From Micromonospora antibiotica (lineage in GTDB: Bacteria > Actinomycetota > Actinomycetes > Mycobacteriales > Micromonosporaceae), in contig NZ_JAGFWR010000001.1 in assembly GCF_017599305.1 (NCBI RefSeq), positions 744,001 through 808,000 of the forward strand: a stretch of DNA of 64,000 nt. The letters run 5' to 3'. The translations under genes were made by a program, and so were the position numbers. Position 1 is the first letter of the stretch. Each line of letters begins with the position of its first letter. A model generated the notes under the pieces. It was given only the letters and a program-made list of their open reading frames with translations. It was not told the DNA's origin and searched no databases. Of this stretch, positions 26,501-34,405 are shown piece after piece.

Positions 26501-26700
26501 TTCGCAGGGAGTGGGGTCAACACCACTCGACGTGAACAGTCTGCTCGGGCAGACTTGTCCGCACGACAACGATTCACGTCCCCGAAAGCTGACAGACCCT
26601 CGGCGGTCGCACCCCCCCGTGACCGCCGGGCCGGTTCGGCTCAACCCCCCCGGAGCCGAACCATTCGACGACCCCCGTCTCCCCCCGACGGGGGTCGTCC
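26501..26700 (+). ncRNA. Candidate short RNA between promoter and hairpin
   Basis: Transcription from the promoter above would start near 26507 and could stop at the hairpin 26667-26699, giving about 190 bases. Inside is a second hairpin, AGTCTGC/GCAGACT, at about 26538-26555. A reading frame from GTG 26511 to 26768 (85 residues, ending VPFRWERSARELVDPYADD) spans it. That frame is an alternative explanation with some coding-like codon use near its end. Confidence 0.3.
26667..26699. terminator. Hairpin with 13-bp perfect arms
   Basis: GACGACCCCCGTC and its complement at 26667-26679 and 26687-26699, loop of seven C/T bases, followed on the plus strand by CCTTTCC. It could end a rightward RNA or serve the VHL-like gene, whose stop is 66 bases away on the minus strand. 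Confidence 0.65.
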
Positions 26701-26764
26701 CTTTCCGGTGGGAGCGCTCCGCCCGCGAACTGGTGGATCCGTACGCCGATGACCGGCGAACGGG

Positions 26765-27613
26765 CTAGCGCGCCACCGCCCTCATCGTCGTACGGGCGGG
26801 CAGGAAGCAGGCCAGGGCGCGGCCGTGCCGGTCGGTGACCACCCACGGGTGCCCCAGGTACGTCTGCTGGCGGTAGGAGCGGCCCGCGTCGAGCACCTTG
26901 TACTGCCGTCGTTGGCCCTGGTAGTCGAGCCAGTAGACGACGACCTGCGAACTGCGGGCGTTGACGAACTCGACGTACGTCGAGGCTCCGTTCGAGCTGG
27001 ACCGCAGCGTGTGTTCCCGGGATGCCGGCAGCGGCGTCAGTTCACCCGGTCCGGGCTGGTTGGTCGGCGGCTTCGGCGTGGGGCGGGGCGGGGTGGTCGT
27101 CGGGGCGGGCCGGGGTGGGGTCGTCGTCGCGGCCGGGCGGGACGTCGTACCCGTGGCGGGTTGGTGTGGCTGGCGGGGCGGCGGCGCTACCGGCGCGACC
27201 GGGGCGGCGGCGCGGGTGGCGAGCGAGGCCGGCGCGGGCGCGTGTTCGGCGACCGGCGTGGGGCTCTCGACGGCCGCGAGGTCCGGGCGGTCCGCGATCC
27301 ACGAGGGCGTCATCGGGAGGGCGGCGGCGTCGCGCCGCGGGCCCGACCACAACGGTGACAGGGCGAGAACGAGGCTGGCGACCAGGCCGAATGCCACTCC
27401 GGCCAGCAGCAGGGTCCGTCCGATGCCGGCGGGTTCGACGGCGTGGGCGGGCGCCGGCAGTGGGCCGGTCGGTGACCCGGTCGGGGAGGCGTCGATCAGA
27501 TGCCGGCCGGCCGGGGGGACGAGATAAGGCGGCAGTGTCTGGTGGTGCCGGGGTGCCGGCAGCCAGCCACCGATGCGCAGGGTGGTGGTGGTTTCATCGG
27601 GTGAGTCGGCCAT
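26765..27613 (-). CDS. Membrane-anchored protein with a VHL-beta-like domain
   Basis: A 282-residue protein. Residues about 65-85 are a single membrane helix (IGRTLLLAGVAFGLVASLVL) and 95-195 a Pro/Thr/Ala-rich linker. Residues about 198-275 match the beta domain of the von Hippel-Lindau protein: YVEFVNARSSQVVVYWLDY, then RRQYKVLDAG and YLGHPWVVTD. In human VHL the hydroxyproline pocket uses Tyr98, Ser111, Tyr112, His115 and Trp117. The matching positions here read Tyr, Thr, Tyr, His and Trp. The helix would place this domain outside the cell. No E3-ligase context exists in bacteria; the ligand is unknown. ATG at 27613 has only a weak ribosome site. Confidence 0.78.
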   Translation of the reverse strand: MADSPDETTTTLRIGGWLPAPRHHQTLPPYLVPPAGRHLIDASPTGSPTGPLPAPAHAVEPAGIGRTLLLAGVAFGLVASLVLALSPLWSGPRRDAAALPMTPSWIADRPDLAAVESPTPVAEHAPAPASLATRAAAPVAPVAPPPRQPHQPATGTTSRPAATTTPPRPAPTTTPPRPTPKPPTNQPGPGELTPLPASREHTLRSSSNGASTYVEFVNARSSQVVVYWLDYQGQRRQYKVLDAGRSYRQQTYLGHPWVVTDRHGRALACFLPARTTMRAVAR

Positions 27614-28051
27614 GGCCCCGGTTCCGAGAGCGGCGGGTGCCACCTTCGCGGTGGCGTGCGGTCACGATTATTGACGTACGACGCCGTATGCCGTCAATCA
27701 CTCGGGCGGGGTGAACAGGACATTTTTTCGCGTTCCTTCCCGCACGTCCCCGGGACGGTCGGCGTCGTTCGGCCGCCCCGGCTCACCAGATGGTGTGCTG
27801 GCGGTGGCTCCGGTGCTGGTCAGGGACCTCCGGTCGGGTTCTACGGGCGGTCGAACGGGCGGTCGGGGAGGGTCCTGCGGCCAGTCCGCCCACCAACCCG
27901 CCGGCCGGCCGGCGGTCATAGCAGATCACCTGCGGTGGCGGGGGCTGTCCACAGGCCGTCCCGTTGTCCACAGGCAAGCCGTCGCGGGCGGCACGCACCG
28001 GGGGAGCCGGCGCAGGGTCTGAGCCAGCACCCCCGACCGCTGGAGGCCGTG
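27614..28051. other. Divergent intergenic region between the VHL-like gene and the Tad cluster
   Basis: 438 bases. Near 27671-27697 TTGACG and CGTCAA form an inverted repeat, a possible promoter/operator for the VHL-like gene or the Tad operon. CTGTCCACA at 27945-27953 and TTGTCCACA at 27964-27972 are two DnaA-box-like 9-mers in the same orientation, 19 bases apart. Nothing else marks an origin. No gene seen. Confidence 0.45.
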
Positions 28052-29155
28052 ATGCCACCCCGTACCTCCCTTCCGCCCCACCGACGACTGCCGTTGCTGG
28101 TCACCTCCGACGGTGACCTCCTCGACGAGCTGCTGCGGCTCGCCGCAGCGGGCGGCACCGAGGTGGAGGTGGCCGCCGACGCGGCTGCCGCCCGTTCCCG
28201 CTGGCTCCCCGCGCCCCTGGTGCTCGTCGGCAGCGACCAGGCCCAGGCCTGCCTGCGGGGTCGGCTGCCCCGCCGGCCCCGCACGGTGCTGGTCGGGCGG
28301 TCGGGTGAACTCGACCCGGGCTGGGAGATCGCCGAGCTGATCGGTGCCGAGCACGTCGCCGTCCTGCCCGCCGCCGAGCCATGGCTGGTCGACCGGTTCA
28401 CCGAGTGCGCGCCGGGCGGCAACCCGGCCGGCCCGGCCCGGACGGTCGCGGTGCTCGGCGGCCGGGGAGGGGCCGGTGCCAGCGTCCTCGCCGGTGGCCT
28501 GGCGGTCACCGCCGCCCGCGCCCACCTGCGGACCCTGCTGGTCGACGCGGACCCGCTCGGCGGCGGGCTCGACCTGGTGCTCGGCTGGGAGGAACTGGAC
28601 GGGCTGCGCTGGCCGTCCCTCACCGACGCCGACGGCCGGGTCGACGCGCCCGCCCTGGTCCGCGCCCTGCCGCACCGGGGTGACCTGGTCGTCCTCTCCT
28701 GGGACCGGGGTGAGCCGCTGGCCCTGCCCGCGCAGGCGATGGCCGCAACCGTGGACGCGGCCCGGCGGGGTCGGGACTTCGTCGTGGTCGACCTGCCACG
28801 CCAGCTCGACGACGCCGCCGTGATCGCGTTGCAGGCCGCCGACCAGGCGTACGTGGTGGTGCCGGCGGAGCTGCGGGCCACCGCGGCAGCGGCCCGGGTG
28901 GTCGCCGCCGCAGCCCCGCACTGCGCCACCCTGGGAGTGATCGTCCGGGGCCCCGCCCCCGGCCGGTTGCGGGCGACCGAGGTGGCTCGGGCCCTGGGGC
29001 TCCCGCTGGCCGGGACGCTGCGCCCCGAACCGGCGCTGTGCCGGGGGCTGGAACGCGGTGAGGCACCGGCCGCCGCCGGCCGTGGCCCTCTCGCCGCGCT
29101 CTGCCGCCGACTGGTCACCGAGCTGACCGGGCTGCCCGTGCCGGGTGCGGCATGA
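28052..29155 (+). CDS. ssd: CpaE/Ssd-like septum-site protein of the Tad cluster
   Basis: A 367-residue protein. The N-terminal about 115 residues form a receiver-like domain. A MinD/ParA-type fold follows, with VAVLGGRGGAGASVLAGGLA as deviant Walker A; its Lys positions are missing, as is usual for the actinobacterial CpaE-like/Ssd group. LLVDADPLGGGLD is the switch region. These proteins localise Tad/Flp secretion machines in other bacteria; the mycobacterial homologue affects septum placement. TGGAGG at 28041-28046 supports the ATG at 28052. The end overlaps the next gene by four bases (ATGA). Confidence 0.85.
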   Translation: MPPRTSLPPHRRLPLLVTSDGDLLDELLRLAAAGGTEVEVAADAAAARSRWLPAPLVLVGSDQAQACLRGRLPRRPRTVLVGRSGELDPGWEIAELIGAEHVAVLPAAEPWLVDRFTECAPGGNPAGPARTVAVLGGRGGAGASVLAGGLAVTAARAHLRTLLVDADPLGGGLDLVLGWEELDGLRWPSLTDADGRVDAPALVRALPHRGDLVVLSWDRGEPLALPAQAMAATVDAARRGRDFVVVDLPRQLDDAAVIALQAADQAYVVVPAELRATAAAARVVAAAAPHCATLGVIVRGPAPGRLRATEVARALGLPLAGTLRPEPALCRGLERGEAPAAAGRGPLAALCRRLVTELTGLPVPGAA

Positions 29156-30357
29156 CCGACCGGTCCGACGGGTTCGCCGCCCGGGTCCGACAACGGATGG
29201 CCGAAGCGGCGACCCCGGTCACCCCGGCGGCGATCGTCTCCGCCGTCCGTGCCGAACCGTCCGCCGCCGTCCTCGGCGACACCGCCGTGCTGCGGATCGC
29301 CAACCGGGTGCACGACGATCTGGTGGGTGCCGGGCCGCTCGCCCCACTGCTCGAAGACCCGCAGGTCACCGACGTACTCGTCAACGGTGTCCGGGTCTGG
29401 GTCGACCGGGGCACCGGGCTGCACCAGGTGGCGGTGCCGCTCGGCACGGTCGACGACGTACGCCGGCTGGCGCAACGGCTCACCGCTGCCGCCGGGCGTC
29501 GGCTCGACGACGGCTCGCCCTACGCTGACGCGCGGCTGCCCGACGGCACCCGGCTGCACGCCGTACTGCCTCCGGTGGCGACCGACGGGCCGTACCTGTC
29601 CCTGCGGACCTTCCGGCACCGCCCGTTCACCCTCGACGAGCTGGTCCAACAGGGCACCGTGCCGCACCCGGTGGCACCGGTGCTCGCCGCGGTGGTTGCC
29701 GCCCGGCTGGCCTACCTGGTCACCGGCGGCACCGGCTCGGGCAAGACCACCCTGCTCAACACGATGCTGGGCCTGGTGCCGACGACGGAACGCATCGTGC
29801 TGGTGGAGGACGCCGCCGAGCTGCACCCGGTGCACCCGCACGTGGTCGGTCTCCAGGCCCGCACGGCCAACGTGGAGGGCGCGGGCGTGGTCGGCCTGAG
29901 TGCGCTGGTCAGGCAGGCGTTGCGGATGCGCCCCGACCGGCTGGTCGTGGGCGAGTGCCGGGGCGCGGAGGTGGTGGACCTGTTGGCCGCACTCAACACC
30001 GGCCACGACGGCGGGGCGGGCACCCTGCACGCCAACACCCCGGCCGACGTGCCGGCCCGGCTGGAGGCCCTCGGGTTGCTCGGCGGGCTGCCCCGGGCGG
30101 CGCTGCACGCCCAGGTCGCCGCTGCGCTCCAGGTGCTGGTGCAGGTCCGTCGAGGCCCTCAGGGTCGACTGCTGGAGTCGATCTGCCTACTGCTGGCGGA
30201 CGGGTCGGACCGTCTGGTGACGGTGGTGCCGGCCTGGGTACGGGGCCACGGCGTCGGGCCTGCCGGGCCCGCGCTGGTCACCCTGCTGCGGGATCGGGGA
30301 GTCCCGGTGCCATCCCTGCTGCGGGCGCCCCGGTCCGGTACGGCAGGGCTGGCGTGA
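29152..30357 (+). CDS. tadA: Tad/Flp secretion ATPase (TadA/CpaF)
   Basis: A 401-residue secretion ATPase of the type II/IV family. Walker A is GGTGSGKTTLLN with Lys198; the Asp box is RIVLVEDAAELHP, Walker B RMRPDRLVVGECRG and the His box GTLHANTP. It powers assembly of a Tad-type pilus or export system at the inner face of the membrane. It is coupled by ATGA/GTGA overlaps to the genes on both sides, forming one operon from 28052 to 33101. Confidence 0.93.
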   Translation: MTDRSDGFAARVRQRMAEAATPVTPAAIVSAVRAEPSAAVLGDTAVLRIANRVHDDLVGAGPLAPLLEDPQVTDVLVNGVRVWVDRGTGLHQVAVPLGTVDDVRRLAQRLTAAAGRRLDDGSPYADARLPDGTRLHAVLPPVATDGPYLSLRTFRHRPFTLDELVQQGTVPHPVAPVLAAVVAARLAYLVTGGTGSGKTTLLNTMLGLVPTTERIVLVEDAAELHPVHPHVVGLQARTANVEGAGVVGLSALVRQALRMRPDRLVVGECRGAEVVDLLAALNTGHDGGAGTLHANTPADVPARLEALGLLGGLPRAALHAQVAAALQVLVQVRRGPQGRLLESICLLLADGSDRLVTVVPAWVRGHGVGPAGPALVTLLRDRGVPVPSLLRAPRSGTAGLA

Positions 30358-31364
30358 CATCCCCCTGGTGGCTGGTCACGACCCTGCTGGCCGGTGCGGC
30401 ACTGGTGGTCGCCTGGCCGGTAAGCCCCAACCGGCGTCGCCGCCGCCGCGTGCTCGCCACACCGCCGGGCGCCCCGGCCCCTCCGGACACCCGTGGCGCA
30501 CCTCCGACGGTCTATCGGTGGGTAACCGGTCGAGGTCCGCTGCGGTGGCGGGTGTCCGACCGTCCGCGACGGATCCTGCTGCTGGTCGGGCTCGTGGGAG
30601 CGGGTGCGGGTGGTGTCGCCGCCGGGCCGGTCGCCGCCGCTCTCCTGGCCGGCTACGGGATGCTCGGGGCCCGCGCCGTGCGTCGCAGGCGGGCGGCAGG
30701 GCAGGCCAGCCGGGAGCGTCGCCGCCAACTGGACCGGCTGGGGGCGCTCGCTGCGGACCTGCGTGCTGGTATGCCCGTTCCGATGCTCGACCGCACCGAC
30801 GCCCCATCGGGCGCGGACCGTCCGAGCGGCCCCGGCCGACCGGTGGACGGGCTGGCTCCGCCGACCGCCCCCCGCCCGCTCGGCACCGACCCCGGACCCG
30901 CTGCCGACCGTGGCGTCGGTACGGACACACCGGTGGGCCTGCTGTCAGTGTCCCGGTCGGGCGACGGACTCCCGGGCCGGGGAAGCCGCTCGGGCACGAC
31001 GACGGATGATCCGGCCGGGACGGACCGGCTCGAACGCTTGGCTCGGGCGGCGGTCCGACTCGCCGACCGGACGGGGGCGCCCCTGGCCGACCTCCTCGAA
31101 CGGGTCGAGGCCGACGCGCGGGCGTTCGACCGGGGAATGGCCGCCGCGGCCGCCCAGGCGGCGGGTGCCAATGCCACCGCGCTGCTGCTGGCCGCGCTTC
31201 CACTCGGTGGTGTCGCCCTCGGTTACGGCATCGGCGTCGACCCACTGGCGGTGCTGCTGCACACCCCGGTGGGTGCCGGGTGCGCGCTGACCGCAATGGG
31301 TCTCCAGGTCGGCGGGTTGCTCTGGGCCGAGCGGCTGGGTGCCACGCCGGGTGGCGGCGGCTGA
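30354..31364 (+). CDS. tadB: Tad inner-membrane platform protein TadB-like (T2SSF family)
   Basis: A 336-residue membrane protein with helices near residues 3-22, 62-95 and, at the C-terminus, about 265-330. The cytoplasmic part (LARAAVRLADRTGAPLADLLERVEADARAFDRG) is the conserved T2SSF core. A long Gly/Pro/Asp-rich insert at about 140-225 is unusual. It is the membrane platform partner of the CpaF ATPase. GTGA overlap at the start and TGATG at the end keep it coupled. Confidence 0.85.
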   Translation: MTSPWWLVTTLLAGAALVVAWPVSPNRRRRRRVLATPPGAPAPPDTRGAPPTVYRWVTGRGPLRWRVSDRPRRILLLVGLVGAGAGGVAAGPVAAALLAGYGMLGARAVRRRRAAGQASRERRRQLDRLGALAADLRAGMPVPMLDRTDAPSGADRPSGPGRPVDGLAPPTAPRPLGTDPGPAADRGVGTDTPVGLLSVSRSGDGLPGRGSRSGTTTDDPAGTDRLERLARAAVRLADRTGAPLADLLERVEADARAFDRGMAAAAAQAAGANATALLLAALPLGGVALGYGIGVDPLAVLLHTPVGAGCALTAMGLQVGGLLWAERLGATPGGGG

Positions 31365-32089
31365 TGTCACCGGCGAACGTGTCAGCCGGTTGCCTGGTCG
31401 CGGCCGCGCTGCTGGTCATGGTGCGTGGCAACCGGGCCGGCCGGAGGTGGGACGTACTGACCGGCCGGCGGACCGGTAGACGCCGGCCAGGCTGGTGGCC
31501 CGACCGGGTACGGCTCGGAGCCGCCCTGGCGGGGCTGGCGGTCCTGCTGCTGGCCGGCGGTTGGGTCGGAGCCCTGGGCGGGGCATTGACCGCGCTGACG
31601 GCGGACCGGATGCTCCGCCGGATCGAACCACCTGCCGTTCGCAAGAGCCGGTCACGGGAGACCGCCGATCTGCCACTGGCCGCCGATCTGCTGGCAGCAG
31701 CCATGCGAGCGGGTGCACCGGTGGACCGCTCGGTGCTCGCGGTGGCCGATGCTGTGGACGGTCCACTGGCGGTCCGGCTCGGGCGGATCGGGCGGACGTT
31801 GCTGCTCGGCGGCGAGCCAGCGGAGGCGTGGGCACACCTCACGCCGGTGCCCGGGGCCGACCGGGTGGTCGGTGCCGCGCTGCGCTCTTCCCGCAGCGGT
31901 GCGGCGCTGGCCGGTGCCCTCACCCGCGTCGCCGACGACCTTCGGGCCGACCGGTCCACGGCGGCGGAGGCGTCCGCCCGGCGGGCCGGCGTGCTGATCG
32001 TGCTGCCGCTGGGCCTGTGTTTCCTGCCGGCCTTCATTCTCGCCGGCCTGGTGCCGGTGATCGTCGCCGTCCTCGGCGACGTGCTGTGA
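31364..32089 (+). CDS. tadC: Tad inner-membrane platform protein TadC-like (T2SSF family)
   Basis: A 241-residue protein with membrane helices near residues 8-20, 50-75 and 205-238. The T2SSF core is ADLPLAADLLAAAMRAGAPVDRSVLAVADAV, with the usual second half ALRSSRSGAALAGALTRVADDLR. With TadB-like it forms the platform through which the pilin-like protein is assembled. Starts in a TGATG overlap with tadB. Confidence 0.87.
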   Translation: MSPANVSAGCLVAAALLVMVRGNRAGRRWDVLTGRRTGRRRPGWWPDRVRLGAALAGLAVLLLAGGWVGALGGALTALTADRMLRRIEPPAVRKSRSRETADLPLAADLLAAAMRAGAPVDRSVLAVADAVDGPLAVRLGRIGRTLLLGGEPAEAWAHLTPVPGADRVVGAALRSSRSGAALAGALTRVADDLRADRSTAAEASARRAGVLIVLPLGLCFLPAFILAGLVPVIVAVLGDVL

Positions 32090-32116
32090 CCCCTCATCGA
32101 GAAAGGGAAACGACAG

Positions 32117-32296
32117 ATGCGCAAACTTCTCCGCCGGCTCCACACCCGGCTGCGCGGCGACGCGGGGATGAACACCGCCGAGTACGCCGTGGGCACCCTC
32201 GCCGCCGTCGCCTTCGCCGGCATCCTGCTCAAGGTGCTCACCTCGGGCAACGTGCAGTCGGCCCTGACGGCCGTGATCGATCGGGCGTTGAAGTGA
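32117..32296 (+). CDS. Short Flp-pilin-like protein (DUF4244 type)
   Basis: A 59-residue protein: a basic N-terminus (RKLLRRLHTRLRGDAG), then MNTAEYAVGTLAAVAFAGIL, a hydrophobic segment with Glu-Tyr near its start as in Flp pilins, and a short tail. It matches the DUF4244 family found in actinobacterial Tad clusters and is probably the structural pilin, cleaved after the Gly before MNTAEY. A GAAAGGGA ribosome site lies at 32101-32108. The end overlaps the next gene by four bases (GTGA). No prepilin peptidase gene is seen nearby. Confidence 0.85.
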   Translation: MRKLLRRLHTRLRGDAGMNTAEYAVGTLAAVAFAGILLKVLTSGNVQSALTAVIDRALK

Positions 32297-32676
32297 GACC
32301 GCGCCGGCCGGCCGGTCGGGACCGGGGTTCGTTCACCGCCGAACTGGCGGCCGGCCTGCCGGCGCTGCTCGTGCTCCTGTTCGCCGGGCTCACCGCCGTC
32401 GACGCGGTCACCACGAAGGCGACCTGTCTGGACGCGGCCCGGGAGGCGGCGCTCGCCGCCGCCCGGGGCGGGGACGGCACCGACACGGCCACCCGGATCG
32501 CACCCGAGGCGGCGGTCGTCTCGATCTCGGTGCAGGCGGACCGGGTCACCGTGACGGTGCGGGCCCCCGTCCGGGCGCTCGGGGCCCGGTTGCCCCGGCT
32601 GACCGTCGAGGCCAGCACGGTCGCCGCCATCGAACCGGGCCTGCCGGGTCCGGGCCTGCCGGGTACCGGCTCGTGA
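32293..32676 (+). CDS. tadE: TadE-like pseudopilin
   Basis: A 127-residue protein with a short basic N-terminus and GSFTAELAAGLPALLVLLFAGL. This is the TadE-type segment: Glu a few residues before the hydrophobic helix. A beta-rich extracytoplasmic domain follows. TadE-like proteins are minor pseudopilins of Tad machines. GTGA overlap with the pilin-like gene and with the next gene. Confidence 0.85.
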   Translation: MRPRRPAGRDRGSFTAELAAGLPALLVLLFAGLTAVDAVTTKATCLDAAREAALAAARGGDGTDTATRIAPEAAVVSISVQADRVTVTVRAPVRALGARLPRLTVEASTVAAIEPGLPGPGLPGTGS

Positions 32677-33101
32677 TCCGCGCCTGCCGGCCCGTCCGCG
32701 TCCCGGGCCCCGCCGAGGCCACCGCCAGGGAGCATGCGCCGGTCCGCGCCGACCGCGCGTCGGAGCGGGGCGGGGCGACCGTGCTGTTGCTCGCCGTCGG
32801 CATGGTCTTCGTGCTGGTCGGGGGGTTCGGGGCGGCGATCGGTGCAGCCCGGCTGGCACGGCACCAGGCCCGGGTCGGTGCCGACTTCGGGGCGCTGGCC
32901 GGGGCCGGTCAGGTGTGGCAGGGGTCCGGGCCGGCCTGTGCGACCGCCGACGAGTTCGTCCGCGCCAACGCCGCCCGGCTGGTCGCCTGTCAGGTGGACG
33001 GGCTCGACGTGGTGGTGACGGTCGAGGTGGCGGTCACCCCGCTGCCGGGACTGCGGCGGTTCGCCACCGTCACGGCCCGCGCCGGACCGGTGCGCGGCTG
33101 A
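32673..33101 (+). CDS. Second TadE/TadG-like protein of the helicase/secretion neighbourhood
   Basis: A 142-residue protein: 32 basic/Pro-rich residues, then SERGGATVLLLAVGMVFVLV as an N-terminal membrane anchor, then a domain with two cysteines (GSGPACATAD and ARLVACQVDG). This type recurs next to a TadE and a DECH-box helicase in actinobacteria, as here. Likely a minor pilin or assembly factor. Last gene of the Tad operon; terminator follows. Confidence 0.8.
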   Translation: MIRACRPVRVPGPAEATAREHAPVRADRASERGGATVLLLAVGMVFVLVGGFGAAIGAARLARHQARVGADFGALAGAGQVWQGSGPACATADEFVRANAARLVACQVDGLDVVVTVEVAVTPLPGLRRFATVTARAGPVRG

Positions 33102-33121
33102 CCGCCGCACGCCGGTGCGGC

Positions 33122-33175
33122 AACCCGTCTCCGGCTGCCGTGCCCGAGCACGGCGCGGCAGCCGGAAAGCGGGTT
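33122..33175 (+). terminator. Compound hairpin terminator after the Tad operon
   Basis: Outer arms AACCCG/CGGGTT (33122-33127, 33170-33175) enclose CCGGCTGCCG/CGGCAGCCGG (33131-33140, 33156-33165), 20 bases after the last stop. Confidence 0.75.
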
Positions 33176-33273
33176 CCGGAGATCCCGGCGAGACGTCGAC
33201 GCCGTGGAGGCGAGCCGGGCGACGGCAGTCCCGGGCCGTACGGCGGCGAGCCGAGACCGGGCCGGCCGGTGGC

Positions 33274-33852
33274 TCAGCGGCCCTGGAGCGCGTCCAGGCC
33301 GATCGCCATGGCGATCACCAGCCGCCGGTCGATCTGCGGGTGCGGCACCTCGACGACGTAACGGTCCCGCAGCCCCCACTTCTTGATCACGGAGAAGACC
33401 GACTGGCCACCCGCGATGAAGTCGAAGTGGTAGGGCAGCCACGACAGCGAGTAGACGAACCGGCGCAGCAGCGCCACCGGCATGCTGCGCTCCTGACCGG
33501 TGATCTGCGGCAGGCCGGCCTGCTCGACGTGCCAGGTCGAGCGGAGCAGGGACTGGGCGAAGTCCTTGCGGAACAGCCCGATCGGCGTGCCGGCGTGGTC
33601 GGTCACGTCGTACGTGGCACCGAGGTCGAGCCGCTGCCGGGCCTTGAAACCGAGCAGGGGGTGCTGCTTGGAGTCGTCGGTGTAGATGGTGACCTGCTCC
33701 TTGAAGGCGAGCCGCTTCTGCTGCGCGAACGCCAACAACTCGCCCTCGGTGCCGTCCGCCGCCACGGCCCGGACCTCGTACTGGTTGACCATCATCCGGA
33801 TCCGCTGCCGGACGTGGAACTGGTGCTGCGCCTGCAAGCTGTCTAGCTGCAT
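33274..33852 (-). CDS. LURP-one/scramblase-like (tubby C2 fold) protein
   Basis: A 192-residue protein with the repeated antiparallel strands of the tubby/scramblase-like fold: HQFHVRQRIRMMVNQYEVR, LAFAQQKRLAFKEQVTIYTD, LLGFKARQRLDLGATYDVTD, ending with a hydrophobic helix. LURP-one-related and scramblase-like proteins bind lipids; bacterial members have no settled role. The ATG at 33852 has GGAGGAG upstream. It is convergent with the Tad operon. Confidence 0.82.
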   Translation of the reverse strand: MQLDSLQAQHQFHVRQRIRMMVNQYEVRAVAADGTEGELLAFAQQKRLAFKEQVTIYTDDSKQHPLLGFKARQRLDLGATYDVTDHAGTPIGLFRKDFAQSLLRSTWHVEQAGLPQITGQERSMPVALLRRFVYSLSWLPYHFDFIAGGQSVFSVIKKWGLRDRYVVEVPHPQIDRRLVIAMAIGLDALQGR

Positions 33853-34035
33853 GAAAACTCCTCCGAAGGGTGCGCCGGAGTCTCGCACAACCCCACGGTC
33901 AGCGCCCGCCACCAGGCAGCAGCCAGCGATCACCACCGTCAGTGCCAGCCAGCAGTCAGCGGGCGCCGCCGTCAGGGGTGAGCCTCGCCGCTGTCAGGGG
34001 TGAGGCTCGCCGCCGTCAGCAGTGAGCGGCCGTCG

Positions 34036-34239
34036 TCAACGCCCCTCGGCGGTCGCCTTGAGCGCCCAGGTGTTGAGCACCTGGTGGATGCCCCGCAGCC
34101 GCTCGTTGATCTGGTCCAGGCGTTCCGCCTGCGCCAGGCTGGCCAGTGCGGCACCCAGCGCGATCAACTGGTCCGGGGTGAGATTGTCCTGGTCGATGGT
34201 GTAGAGCAGGTCGACGGTCTCGGCGATGGTGTCGGCCAC
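34036..34239 (-). CDS. Small helical protein, function unknown
   Basis: A 67-residue acidic/helical protein (ADTIAETVDLLYTIDQDNLT to VLNTWALKATAEGR) with no signal peptide, cysteine or membrane helix. The GTG start at 34239 is supported by GGAGGAG just upstream. It lies between the lipid-binding-like gene and the helicase gene on the same strand, with long gaps, so it is probably its own unit. Not recognised. Confidence 0.65.
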   Translation of the reverse strand: MADTIAETVDLLYTIDQDNLTPDQLIALGAALASLAQAERLDQINERLRGIHQVLNTWALKATAEGR

Positions 34240-34405
34240 GGCTTCTCCTCCAAAGGGGGAAGAACGGCAGGGTCGGCGGTGAGGGTGGCACTCCCCATTA
34301 TCGATGGAAGCGCTCCCATGCATCAATGCCCACTTGTCCTCCGGCTCAAGCACGATCACGGGCCGGAATCGCACCGCACCCGCAGCAACCGCCGACCGCG
34401 CCGCG

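Noticed and set aside
27945..27972. Replication origin suggested by two DnaA-box-like 9-mers
   Set aside because: Only two boxes (a third, isolated, at 2942-2950), no dnaA or dnaN gene; likely chance in a 64 kb window.
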